Of a stretch of DNA of 64,000 nucleotides, positions 11,505-24,415 are shown piece after piece (the stretch's first letter is position 1; each line of letters opens with the position of its first letter). Position numbers and translations under genes: made by a program. The notes beneath the pieces are model-generated. The model had not been told where the DNA came from. It was given only the letters and a program-made list of their open reading frames with translations, and made no database searches. Source of the DNA: Apostichopus japonicus (Eukaryota > Echinodermata > Holothuroidea > Aspidochirotida > Stichopodidae); NCBI RefSeq assembly GCF_037975245.1, contig NC_092569.1, forward strand, positions 13,191,001 to 13,255,000, read 5' to 3'.

Positions 11505-11612
11505 GTGTAAAAGAACGTTGGCCTGACACTTCGATCCTAGCAGGATCTTCTTCAAAGGCTTTAAAGAAGATCCTGCTAGGATCGAAACGTCAGGCCAACT
11601 TACTTTTACACA
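11505..11612. repeat. Near-perfect inverted repeat (48-bp arms, about 10-nt loop)
   Basis: The left arm (11505-11552) reads through GTTGGCCTGACACTTCGATC and CTAGCAGGATCTTCTT. The right arm (about 11563-11612) is its reverse complement with about four mismatches. The core GATCCTAGCAGGATC is itself a near-palindrome. The wording CTAGGATCGAAACGTCAGGC resembles a repeat I have seen in other marine invertebrates, so it is probably a palindromic mobile element end or fold-back element (inference). Confidence 0.9.
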
Positions 11613-14295
11613 AGATATATTAGAGTATATTAGCAAACTACTTTTAACTTCCATTCAGTTTCGTAAAGAGTGTATTTAATACACAGTTAATGACTTGAAG
11701 CATCTTACTATAACTGCTAAAGTGGACAAGAGAGGAGGAAGGGGTTGGTGGGATGTAGTTTAACTAGGCTTGACGAAACATGGAAAGGATTACAATTTGG
11801 TTCGTCCTATCTGATTGAGCTGATAGGATTAAAAAGTATTTCAGACACAGCGACTTAGAACAATTTAGTGCAATTGTTGTGAGGAGATAGGGAATGCAGC
11901 TGTGTGAAGTCAGTCTGCATGGACATCTCAAAAACTGTGATGTTTTGTTGGTGGCTGTAAAGTCAAGTCAAATTTGTAATGGTTGTTTGGTGGTCCAAGA
12001 CCAAATATCTGTTCGGGTTCACCACCTACAACAGCATTGCAGGGTGTCGGGCAGGTGACTTATACTGGTTTTACATCAAATTCTGATTAAATTATAACTA
12101 ATTACCCCCAAAAGTGATTAATTGGTTATCACCAAACATCACTCTGAAGCAATTGAAATAAAACAAATACAGTGGTAGGCCTATGATCCACTGAAGGTGA
12201 TATTTTACTAGCCAAATTAAGGCACCAGTGTTCTATTCAGCAAACCTACACATCTCATTTACAGTGCACATATCAGTCATTCTACATTTTGTTTTCCGAC
12301 AACCAAATTTGCTGTTAGGACCAAAAAGAAGTACAGTGAGAACAGTCGTTCAGGTTTGAAAACTAGTGACCATAAATTCACATTCTAACATATATCTGGG
12401 GTCTACACGTTCGCTAACCTTCAAATGTCTACGATGATGTACTGTGTGGTACTGTATCTAAAGTGTCATATCCATTTTGCATTTTACTAAACACATTCAA
12501 ACATATTGATTGCAATCACTGCCAATTGTTTTGTTTCCTTCTGCGATGCTGTAACACAATATAACACTAGACACAATACATGCAGTAGAAATATAACATG
12601 TTGCACCTACTGTAGGATTATATATCTACATGCTAGTATGAAAGGCACACACACATGTTTGATTTTCCACTCCCTAACTTTTTGTTCTGTGGGAGTTTGA
12701 ATGTAAATACTCTACAAGTGGGACTACTACGGTGATCTAGCTATGTACAGTATGCAAACAAAGCCATGGGAATTACTGTTGTTACAGTAAGTGGAGAGAG
12801 ACCACAAGCAAGGGTCAATGTCTAACTGGAATATTTGATTTTGGCGGGAAGATTGTTGTCAAAAAAACCGCTTTGTCAAAAGATCAATTAAACAAAGGGG
12901 CTCACGAAATTTCTCATTTGTCTCCCAAATGTAAATTAGCTACCGTCGATCTGCAGGGACATACAAGTACAGAATGATGTAATTATAAACTATAATGACA
13001 ATACCGAATCAGAACATCACCACAGAATATAAATACAATACTTCATGTAAGCTAGAAATTTCATAAATTCACAAAAATGAAGAATATGAATCATGATTCT
13101 AATCAGGATGAAATTTTAACAAACTGTGATATGGTCATACAGTACAGTATATAGACACAGTAAATTGGACATGTCATCCACAGTTGTCAAGCTCCAGAAC
13201 AGATATAAGTGTAGAACCTAGTGTACTGTATGCATACATGTACAGCTATATGAAACCCATCTACTGCAGGGAGAGTTTGCCTGTGGATTTTTACTTGTAC
13301 TTCACCTACAGTACGCATTGTGTATAAATCACATATATAATGTCCATCACAAATATTGTTCTGTACTAATTGCATATTGTGAAGCTGTGTTCAGGATGTC
13401 TCAAGTTACTGTACAATTAAGCTAGCCTGCAGGGCGCTGTACATGTATGCACTCACTGAACTTAAAGGTCTAAAGTATTCCCCTCAAATATATATATCTG
13501 TATGCTAGAAAAGACAAGTTATGGTCAGCCAGGCTCTTGCTTTAAAACTCAGTTACAGTATGTGCAGTATATACTTTCTCAAATCACTTCATTTCACTTC
13601 TTAACACAGAAATATTGATTCGTCCAATATGAGCACTCTCTAAAATCCATTCATGAGAATAACTTGATAACATTTGTTAAAGTATAGCATCAAAAAAAAA
13701 GTACTGTACTTTTGAAAAACTTTATTAGTGAAATTTAGGTCAAAACATGATGGACCTCTAAACTTATTATGTCATACTATTAATATTCCATTTTATGACA
13801 TCATACAATAACTGTACACCCACTGTACATGTACAGTGTCAGTAGGATGTAAAAACAGGCAACTTGCAGTCTACATTTTACTGGGCAACTGGGAATTCAG
13901 GGCACAAGAAGGATCAAGAGCCACATGAATTTGGAATTGGAAATTAAAATTCTGATGGATTCTGGGAACTATGGACACATCTGGTATATTAATACATGTA
14001 TACCATAGACTCAGCATAACGTACAGCCACAATATATGTATTATCATTCATGTCAACTTCAAACTTGGTCTGATGAACTTCATGCAACTTTCATATCTAT
14101 AGGCCCATCGGTTCGTGATATATATACAATCTTGCAACTTTCATATCTAAACCTGAAACTTGTCTGGTTTGGGTATTCACATGGTAATGCTCATCGGTCT
14201 CCAAACAACATATTTGCTTTTTAATCTTAATTTACTGGACCTGAATGAACGCACCAAACATGGTAAACAGTTCAGCTCTATGCCCACAGTATAGC
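11613..14295. other. Intron, no gene seen
   Basis: AT-rich intronic sequence with frequent TACTGTA/TACAGTA words. No exon, RNA gene or mobile element was recognised. Confidence 0.6.
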
Positions 14296-14904
14296 ACCTT
14301 CATAAGATACTGCACCTCTTTAATATAATGTACCTCTTTAAGAAAATGTAACTCTTTAAGATACTATACCTCTTTAGGATAATGTACCTCTTTAAGTTAC
14401 TGTACCTCTTTAAGATAATGTACCTCCTGAGATACTGTCCCTCTTGAAGGTACTGTACCTCTTGAAGGTACTGAACCTCTTTAAGGTACTGTACCTCTTT
14501 AAGGTACTGAACCTCTTTAAGATAATGTACCTCTTTAAGATAATGTACCTCTTTAAGATAATGTACCTCTTTAAGATACTGTACCTCTTAAAGATACTGT
14601 CCCTCTTGAAGGTACTGAACCTCTTTAAGATAATGTACCTCTTTAAGATAATGTACCTCTTTAAGATAATGTACCTCTTTAAGATACTGTACCTCTTAAA
14701 GATACTGTCCCTCTTGAAGGTACTGAACCTCTTTAAGATAATTTACCTCTTTAAGATAATGTACCTCTTTAAGATAATGTACCTCTTTAAGATAATTTAC
14801 CTCTTGAAGATAATGTACCTCTTTAAGATACTGTACCTCTTGAAGATACTGTACCTCTTGAAGATACTGTACCTCTTTAAGATACTGTACCTCTTTAAGA
14901 TAAC
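14296..14904. repeat. 18-bp minisatellite with 108-bp higher-order repeat
   Basis: About 34 copies of an 18-bp unit (GTACCTCTTTAAGATAAT and variants). Variant units recur in the same order with period 108 bp (six units): AAGGTACTGAACC starts at 14501, 14609 and 14717. Because 18 is divisible by three, the plus strand stays open for 161 codons of a leucine/lysine-like repeat. This is a by-product of the array, not evidence of a gene. Confidence 0.95.
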
Positions 14905-15772
14905 TTTAACAAACCCAAACTGTTTATGACTATTGCAATGTGCAGAAAAGACATTCAATGCAGTATTTGGTTGTTGAACATGCATCAGCCTTTCTTTAAG
15001 TCATTACAGAAGTTAGGCCAATTAGTTACGATTCTGAACAATGGCTGCTAATCCCATTACAGAGAAAGGAACCCAGTTCTTTGACAATTTTATTGATAAA
15101 CAAAAGCTAGATTTATTCAGAAGACAAACAGTTAAAAAATTCTCTCAAGACTGGCATACCCTACAGACACACCATGGGAATGTAAGCCACAAACCCTATA
15201 TGTAACTACCAGACTAAGGTCAAAGGTCATTTGTCCCAGTTAGTTCCAGCTGGGTGTGTTCTGTTCAAAGAGGTTGTCAACTTTGAATCCAATTGATGTA
15301 AAAAGAGGAAGTTGTAGATATATATGGCACTATATAAGGTAGATGCATCACTGCAGTAGTACTGAGGGAACTGTTAGTTAATGGTCACTGATTAATAATC
15401 ACGGACACTCAAATTTATTGCTAATAATCTCAACTATATAGTGCTCACTGGCGTATATAACCAGCATCCTTGCATAGTTTACCGAGATGTAGAAAAAAAA
15501 AATCTAGTAAAAATACTCTTAATAATAACTATATATACATGAAACATATCTATACTGCTGCAGTACCAGTACTTTTGAGAAAATAACTTTAATTATGGAA
15601 AAAAAAATGTGCATAAATCTTTTACAAGATAAAATAGCCCAATTAAGGCATCTAGGCTTCACTTTTAGTGAGTTAAGATACAGATCAAAGATGGTCACAG
15701 GCTATTGAATTCATGATTTATTCTCAAGTTGAATAAAATTAATAATAGGACTGAACATATTGCTTGCAAATG
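14905..15772. other. Intron, no gene seen
   Basis: AT-rich sequence with A homopolymers. Nothing recognised. Confidence 0.6.
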
Positions 15773-15975
15773 CCCAGTTGGGACAATCTTTTCCATACTG
15801 TACTTTCATGTCCCGCTTCACAGCACTTAAGTTTGTAATTTTGTCAGTACCAGCAGTATGAATATATCCTGGCTCTGTCTGATAAAAAGTTAGGAACTGT
15901 TCGTACTGTCAGTCATAGTGCTTGGAAGCATGGTATGGGAGGACAGTATAGAGTGGTCATAGCATTAGGAAATAG
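15773..15975. repeat. Inverted copy of the dispersed repeat seen at 3333-3860
   Basis: Read on the minus strand it has, in the same order as the 3645 copy, GAACAGTTCCTAAC, a GATATATTCATACT part and TTGTCCCAACTGGG. Divergence is substantial. The ends are not sharply defined. Confidence 0.6.
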
Positions 15976-17388
15976 TCCCCAACTGGCTATACTTGCAATG
16001 CCCTGCTAGATCAATTCCAAGGCTTTACTGTAAGTAGGTGCCATATCAATGGTCTAAAGAAATACCTCATGATTTTTATTTATAAAAATGTTGATACTTT
16101 TTCTTTGTATGGATAATTGGAGTTACAGGTGGAAGCATATATTAAACCCACATTTTACTAAAAAAATATTTTAATGTTGCATACGTACCTGTATATATGG
16201 TACAGTATAGTAGATGACCATCTTTGCACTGCTGCAATTTCCTCAAATCCCACATAATGTAGACTGTTAAAAACCAACCACACTAAGTTCAGGTTGAGCT
16301 GCTGTATCACTTTTAATTCTTGAGAAATGACCCACATGTTAGGCATGTATAATTAGTTAAAGTGGCTGGATCACTTAGAAGTCTAAAACACAGACCATTT
16401 ATGTAGGTCATTTCCTCAGATGCGAGAACAAACTCAATAGGGAAAACAATGGCATCAAAATGACATGTTTGCAGCTAATAACAAATTTGTCAGGGACAAA
16501 TGGTGTCATCCAATGTTGCTTCAACTTTTTATGTGAATTAAGTTAAAAAAAAGAGCATGTTCTTGTTGAGCTACTAAAATTGATAAAACAATGGATTACT
16601 GCACCACTAACATTTAGGCCTACGTTGAGGAGGCCAACATTATCATCATCATCAGTTTAGGCTTAAAGGAGCATGCCAGAGGTAATTACTGTAAGCACAT
16701 TTTTGAATTTGAGTCAAATTTATTTTCTTTTGGGACGAAAATAAAACATCAAGACTTAATTCTAACAATAGTTTTAATAGTTACGTCTCTTGATTAGTCT
16801 TGGCCAAGACCTGCACCAATCTAAGTTTGAATTTATTTTCGTCTAATAGTGTCTAAATCTATCCCAGGTCCATTTCTCTCACGATCCTAGACAGAATCTA
16901 GGCTGTTCACAATACTACGCACCCACTCATGTATGTATGCAACTGTGCAATGGTGTTCAATAAACATAGCATTAGAACCAACACTCAAGTTCAACTTACT
17001 AGTGTGCATTTTAATTTCTATGTACATTAAAACATCTCTCAGGCGATATAGTACTGTAGGCTAGACAGAAAACGTTTGTTAGCCAACCCGATGGCCTGAC
17101 GCATCAAATTGAAATCCATTTTCTAAAGCTTTAAGTTACCCCTTTGGGCTGAACCAAATCAACTTCCATACAGAGTATACAAGCCACCATTTTGCGTAGA
17201 GCCAGATTGGAAAATAACCCAAGGCTACTAACTGGGATTAATTAGTTTTGGTGTTGGGGACTGACATGGTGTATTCCAATTTTCTGGTTTTGAAGTCGAC
17301 ATGCAGTCTGTCTTCTGCTTCAATGTTGTTTACAATCTGTTTCTACAGATTGAACTTGGATATATGCTGCACCAGCCCCACCCCTGTA
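15976..17388. other. Intron, no gene seen
   Basis: AT-rich intron with a short (ATC)n-like run near 16640. Nothing recognised. Confidence 0.6.
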
Positions 17389-18030
17389 AGAACAATTCAT
17401 TTTGGAATCTATGGAGATACTAGTTGCAGAAAATACAATAAGTACTCATTTTCACACTTTTACGAGTACTCATTATGTACAGGTAATGGAATCATACATA
17501 CAAGTCTGCTGTATAGTATTGGTCACAAAACCAATTAATTCCCACAATTGAATACAGTGCATATAAGGCCAATAACAATCCCACATGCAAGAACAGATCA
17601 TTTTGGAATCTTTAGTATAGATACTAGCTGCAGAAAATACAGTTAACACTCACAATAAGTACTCATTTTCACACTTTTACAAGTACTCATTATGTACAGG
17701 TAATGGAATCATACATACAAGTCTGCTGTATAGTATTGGTCACAAAACCAATTAATTCCCACAATTGAATACAGTGCATATAAGGCCAATAACAATCCCA
17801 CATGCAAGAACAGATCATTTTGGAATCTTTAGTATAGATACTAGCTGCAGAAAATACAGTTAATACTCACAGTAAGTACTCATTTTCACACTTTTACGAG
17901 TACTCATGATGTAATGGAATCATATGTACAAGTCTGCTGTATAGTATTGGTCACAAAACCAGTTAATTCCCACAGACTGAATACAGTGCATATCAGGCCA
18001 ATAACAGACCGACATGAACTGTACATGTAA
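17389..18030. repeat. Tandem repeat of about 201-217 bp, 3 copies
   Basis: Copies begin AGAACAATTCATTTTGGAAT at 17389 and AGAACAGATCATTTTGGAAT at 17590 and 17807. Each continues through AGTACTCATTTTCACACTTT, AGTCTGCTGTATAGTATTGG and ATAAGGCCAATAACA. The second and third copies are closest. Confidence 0.92.
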
Positions 18031-19184
18031 GAACAATGAGTTATCATTTAGGTGGTGGTTGGGTCACATCCTTTTGTTTAATCCACCATAAATAGAGTCA
18101 TGACCTTTCCTCCCACAAAGAAAAGAACAAAATGGTTAGAAGTTATGGGCAAAAGCAGAGTTGTAAGGGAAAAGCCATGGCCAACTTGTTTATTTGTGTG
18201 TACTGGGCACCCCACTGACCTGTTACTGTACCAAGGACAGATATTTGATCTCTGCTGTAAAAAATATTATGAATAAATAATTTATTACATTTCAATATCC
18301 TTGAGTGCACAGAGATTTGTGTGGATGGGTGGGTGGTGGACTGGCAATGCCAGCTTTTATACAGATCTAGAGATTTCAGGGCCAATCTTTCCACATACTG
18401 TATATGTAATTATATGCAAGAATGTCAACCAACTTTGGTGTACACTCTTGAATCTGTCTTCATTGGAAGACTTTATACTACTACTATGTCTTTAAGCAGT
18501 ATTGGTGATGAGTCTGTCAGTATCATGCAAGGAATAATATGTCACTATCTGTTATCACATAATATATGGTAGCACTGAAGTAATATAACAAAGGAAATTG
18601 TTTCACAAATTTATATGCAAAGAAGGAAAGAACCATGTCTGCCTCCCCTTTCTACTATATAAGCTTGCAGTCTGATAAGTTAATTAATTATTATATGTTG
18701 AGCAGGAGCACCTGCTCTGTGATATCAACTGATTATGAAATATGATGAGATGGTTGAGATGAATATATTCATGCATTCACGACTCTAAAGATACAGATTT
18801 AGAAGTACATCTAGATCACATATCAGCACCATCTGTCCACTGAATTGTCTAATGAAAAATCATTTCTAACCAAAAAATTCAGAGTCAAGTGCTGACCTAC
18901 TGTACATCTCTTGCTTGTTACCATCACACAATTAGTGCAATTTAATTAAGACATTATATTGTATTCATTACTATTATAACCCACTTCTATATGGTAATTA
19001 TAATAATAATAATCAGCAGTTATTTTTGCGACGCTTAGGCGACCACAAATGTGGGAGAAACCTACAAGGGCTTAAATGGATTACAACTTACACGTCGGGT
19101 GGCTTCCAATTCAACATTCAAACTCAAATTTGCAATGTTTTCAATTTAGAAAGTCATTTCAGATGGGAAAACAGTAGATTGCTC
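18031..19184. other. Intron, no gene seen
   Basis: No exon or repeat recognised, apart from a short (TAA)n run near 18999. Two overlapping plus-strand frames at 18301-18572 have no family resemblance I can see. Confidence 0.55.
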
Positions 19185-19290
19185 TTGGATAAAAAACCCA
19201 CCTTACTATGACCCAGCCAGGTATCGAATCTCCCGATTGCTAACCCTCATTGCTTCAAATGCCACAGCCTTTATCCACTTGGCCACAGCA
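19185..19290 (-). mobile_element. tRNA-like head of a SINE
   Basis: On the minus strand an A box (TGGCCAAGTGG) is followed by a B-box-like AGATTCGATACC in a tRNA-like segment. The perfect A box and long spacing suggest descent from a class II tRNA (Ser/Leu type). The body probably extends towards lower coordinates, but no tail or target duplication was defined. Confidence 0.55.
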
Positions 19291-19805
19291 TCGGTTAAGG
19301 TCTATAAAGGTCTATAAATGGGTGTGCATGGGTTCTGGTTCGTAATCAGAAGGGTGGGGATCAGTAACCTACTCCATTACCGACTTTGCAGCTTAGGGTA
19401 CAGTAGATCATGGGAAAGTACATGATCACAACAAATCTGTACATCTGTTGAAAATCCAGGATATTCACCCACCTATATTACATACAGTAGTAATGCCACA
19501 TTGTACAGGTCTGACGATTTGCCAGATGAATGTACATTGAAAAGAATAGTAATTATAAGGGAAGGAAATTAGTTTCAAAGATTGACAAAGACCTTCAATG
19601 GTTGAAATAAACTGTGCACAATTAGTTTTTATTTTGGTTAACAGCTTTTCATTATCCCCCCCCCCTCCTCCCCCATCAATTCTAAATTTACTCCACATGT
19701 ACAGTAGTAAGGTAAAAGTAGTTTAACCACTGAAATTTCAGATCAGAATAAATTGTGTTCAACCTCGGAGAGTATTTTATAATGCAAATTGCAATGTAAC
19801 ATGGT

Positions 19806-20000
19806 CAAACTGCTATCAGTGCTTTGTTATATATATGACCAAACTGCTATCAGTGCTATAGATGTTAAATGACCAAGCTACTATGCAAAATGGTTCACTG
19901 CGTATGTAAAAGGGTCAAACTGCTATCAGTGCTATAGATGTTAAATGACCAAGCTACTATGCAAAATGGTTCACTGCATATGTAAAAGGGTCAAACTGCC
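19806..20000. repeat. 76-bp tandem duplication
   Basis: AAACTGCTATCAGTGCTATA begins at 19841 and 19917, followed in both copies by an almost identical 76-bp unit through ATGGTTCACTGC. Partial copies lie at both ends. Confidence 0.9.
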
Positions 20001-23000
20001 ACAAAAGTAATAAAAAAATTCTTCCTCTTGTTATCCACACCCCTTTTTTTTTTGTATGGAGATAATGTCAGAGCCTTCTAAACAGCTACGCCAAATTTGA
20101 ACATACTGTAAAATGATTCTATGAACCTTTACTTTACACAAAAACTTCCTACTAATATTTCACGACTATTTCACCCATCAGTCTAAACTTCTACACACTA
20201 TTGTGACCCGTACCTCTAATTCACAGTATAATGTTACGCTATGTACAGGGCTATAAAAATGTGGAATGCATTATGCGACATTTATTAATAAGCCAAGCGT
20301 AGATTCTTTTACAAGAGATTTCTTTTATTACTTACTGTGCGTAGCTTTGTGTTAATACTTGTGCCTCGTTTATAGCCAGTATAAATCAATTTGTCTAGAT
20401 TTAGTAACGTTACAAGTTCTTGCTTATATTGTTTTACCTCTGAGTAGTATGCTACATGGGTTAATGTCAGTGCTGCACAATTTCAATGTTGGAAGCTGTG
20501 GGCTTTAGTTGGTGAAGGGGGGGGGGGGTTGTGAGGGCTAGGTGGGGTCTTGTGGTCAGGATTTGTATTATTTATTAACTTTTTTTTTTTTTTTAACTTT
20601 CTCTGTTCCTCTGTTCATTGTGTTTTAAATTTATTTCTGATTTTACATTTTTTTCATTGTTAAGGGAGTGAAACTCTTTGATAATCCCCTCAGAGGTTTT
20701 TTAGTTTTACTTCCCTCTGTTTAATTTCTGTTCCTTCTTTTGTTAATTTGGTGCAACTTGTACAATTTAATGTTGTAGAAACACAAACGAAAAGAAACGA
20801 ATGGCTTATAAATACAAGAGCTTAACAAACACTCCATGACACATTAACCTGCTCTCACAAAGAACTAACTACTGTAGCGATGAATAAAGTATATAATTAG
20901 CGTTATATATACTTAATCAATTATGCACCAAATCCTTAAACCACCTCTGTTTTCTCACACTGCCATAATTGCATTCACAGTTTTTGAAGCAGTTAGGTGG
21001 AAAACAGGCATTAAATAATAATCATTCAAGCATACGTTTAATGGATATGTCCTTTGCACAGGATGTACGACTCAAAAAATTTTAACCTCTGAATTCTAGC
21101 GAAAGTTTTGCACAGGAATTCAAAACATGTGTGTCAGCAAACCTCCAGAATAAACCAAAGAAAAGGTCAAGCCAAGGTCACAGATCCATGCAGTAATTAT
21201 TTTAACTTTTGTTGTTCTTTTGCTCCTTCTAAAATAGGTACATTAATTATAGAACCTCTATAGATCTTGATTTACAAACCCATATAGTTATATATGAATT
21301 TTCTTGTCACTATAGCCTGGAAAAGCCAATGTTTGCCAAGTAAGCGCTTGTTCATGACATACGTATAGTTTACTAATAGTGAACAATCAATACCCTGGCC
21401 CAGTTATTACAAAACCACCGTATTCATGACCTGGATATTTATTTACTTATTTATTTATATATATACCAGCTCTGTCTGTATGTAGCACTGTAGCAAGTAC
21501 TATGTAAACAATGACAGCAAGAACCATAGGAAATTCAATAATGGTCACAGGGTAGTGTACATGCATACTGTACATGTATACATCAGCGACTGCGGACTGA
21601 GGCAGGCTGGATTTAAAGACCGATTCTGAGTTGCCTTGGATGTATCAAGTTACTTGATGCTACAGCAGTCAATACTAAACTTGACTAAATAACTGTAGAT
21701 ACACAGAGGAAGAGTACACAGACTTGCTATGGGACAAACATCTAACGAAATATCTACAAACATCTATCAAAATAAAACACAAACTTCTAACGAAATATGC
21801 AAATGAAGAGTCCAAAGGCCTTAATATGTCAAAAGATTAATGAGCACTGGAGTAGCATGTGGGCGAAAAGCTTGCTTCAAAAAGGATTGGTCCTACAACC
21901 CAACCCCATAGCAATGAAGTGTGTCGCAATTTGTCTGAATGGAAAGTCTGTCACAAATGTACAGGCTATATAGACTTTACAAATTTATGTAAGATCAATT
22001 GGTCAGGTGGATGACATGCGATGATCAAAACAGTCGGTCAGTGGCGAAAGTGTCCAGAAAGATATATCCGTTTATCTACGCTATTAGGTACAGTAGATGA
22101 GATAGTGCACTTAGTTGGTTAAGACGGATAAGACGTACAGGAATGCAGTAAAATCGGTAAACTTTTCAATTTGCTCACATACAAGTCAATCTGTCATTTC
22201 AAGTAATTAATTAACTAACTTGAGGAAGAAATTGAACTTGTGGTTAGATTTCTGATGTGCTTCTAAAGGTACCATGAAAAAGTAGGATATTAGAGGGATT
22301 GCATAGAACATAATCTCTTGTGCCCCTCGAGTGTCACAAAACAGATATGCTTGAGATCTGCAGCCCAGGATAATCCATATTGTTTGCTAAATTTAATATC
22401 AATTGATGCATTTTACAGTATTGCCGCATGAGCAGGAGTTTGACACTCAGCTGCAACATTTTTTCTTGACACAGTGCCTTGTACAGGTAGTTACATTTAC
22501 TGTGTGTGCATGGTTAGTACGAACAAGAAGAGATGTCTGGCCAAAAGAAATGTTGAGGATCGAAACAAATTAATGAATTACTCGCTCATTAACCTACATT
22601 TAATCTGAACATCTACAAGGGTGTCATCATTTGGTCAATTGTCACTTTAATTCTCTCCATAGTCGGTAAAACATGGACAACCAAAGTTTGCATAATGTTC
22701 AAACTGCTTTAATGTCTGCATCCTCTTTGGCAGCAGATGTTTCCCTCCCCCCCACCAAAAAAAAAAGAAGAGAAAATACTAGACTACAGTTTGTCTAGAA
22801 TTAAAAGAAATTTTGAGCCAGTCTGTCCTGCATCTCTCCAAGCAGATGGTACAGTATTAATAATATTCAGAATATAGAGCTTTAAAGAATGCGCATAAAG
22901 TGAGAAAAAGGGATGAGCATGCCTACAGTATAGGCCTACATACTTCATGTCTTGAAAGACATGAATAGGCTTTGATCATTGTAATGCTCTCTCTCTCTGG

Positions 23001-23848
23001 AGACACAAAGACTTTACACCTAGCTACAGTACCCTGTAGTAAATTTAATATTGCTCTCATGAGACATGGTGCCCTGTTCATATCACTGTACTTTTAAGAG
23101 CATGGTGACATTTATAAATCATGATGAGTAAATACAATTATTACCTGATATCTGTTGTTAGTATAGCAAAGTCAAAGGCCATATCAGATTTCTTTTATCT
23201 CTCACAAGCAAAGTACTGCAATTGAGAGTAAAGTATCTAGTTTACTGTGAGGAGATTAAGTATGAAGACAGTACAAGGCAGCTGAGACACACAAAAGACA
23301 CAAAAATAAAGTAGAATTTACGACCATATATCGGTGACCAATAAACAGTAGTATTGCAATCTCTCCAATACCCCTCTCTTGCCCTCCCGTTGTGTTCCCC
23401 AAACCCCTTAAGTACAAGAAATATTTCAGAACCCACTTAGTACTTACCTGTGTGGGTCCACTCTAGCACAGTCATACCCACTCGCTTGTTTATATTGTGT
23501 AGCTTAAATTTCTCTTAGAACTGTAAGATATATCTTCCAACAATTTATCTATAATTTTCTCGGGCAGTTAACATGTATACATACACACACACACATATAA
23601 ATATATATGGAATAGCATGTTTATGTGTACAAACATGCTATTCCATAAACATATACATACTGTAGATTTGCACTGGTCAGTTGTATTGAGCACTATACTG
23701 CTATTACTGAACTTTATATACTACGTATTTATATACATAGATATAAAGACCTTCATGAGAGATATAATGCTGATGACCCTGCTAACTCTAGCTAATTCTA
23801 CAGAACACTAAAACAAAGACCATGATTAAGATGTTGCCATAGTAATAG
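20001..23848. other. Intron, homopolymer runs, no gene seen
   Basis: Notable only for a G run near 20518-20528 facing a T run at about 20580-20595, and a C run near 22747. No exon recognised on either strand. Confidence 0.6.
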
Positions 23849-24415
23849 GCCAGTTGCACTCTCTCTGTAGAATATTTTTCCGCAATGCAGAGCCCTACAG
23901 TAGAATCTAGATGTTATAAGGCTTTAATTAAAGATGAGGATTGTGTTGAAGAAAGCCTGGATAATTTATGACAAGTAGCGTAACTACTAAGTTATTACTG
24001 GGGGGGCTCTGTTCATCCATAATACCCACCACTGAAAACTACTGTATGCACACACTAATACAGTGTTAAATTGTGTCTAGTGGTACTGTATAGGATACAT
24101 AGTTCATCTACAATCTCTTTGCTTCCAGTACCCTATAGATCTGAAAGGCACTTCCAACCAACGCACTACAACAAACCATCATATTAAGTGACCTGTACCC
24201 CATTTTTCATTTCAACCATTTAGGATCTCCGCGGCCGATACAATCTTGTGTCCTCCAGACACCGCATCATACCCACCAGTTGCACTCTCCCTATATAAAT
24301 ATCTTGCCGCAATGCAGCTAACAGTTGAGCCTATAAGGCTTTAATTAAAGATGAGGATTCTGAAGTACAGAAGAAGAAGAAAGCCTGGATAATTTATGAC
24401 AAGTACCAGAATCTA
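23849..24415. repeat. Two dispersed direct copies of a 130-140-bp segment
   Basis: Both about 23849-23990 and about 24275-24412 contain CAGTTGCACTCTC, CCGCAATGCAG, TATAAGGCTTTAATTAAAGA and AGCCTGGATAATTTATGACA in order. They diverge in between, so the duplication is old or the repeat is dispersed. Confidence 0.85.

Noticed and set aside
14444-14929. 161-codon plus-strand open frame rich in Leu/Lys/Phe/Tyr
   Set aside because: It is the translation of an 18-bp minisatellite, whose period is a multiple of three.
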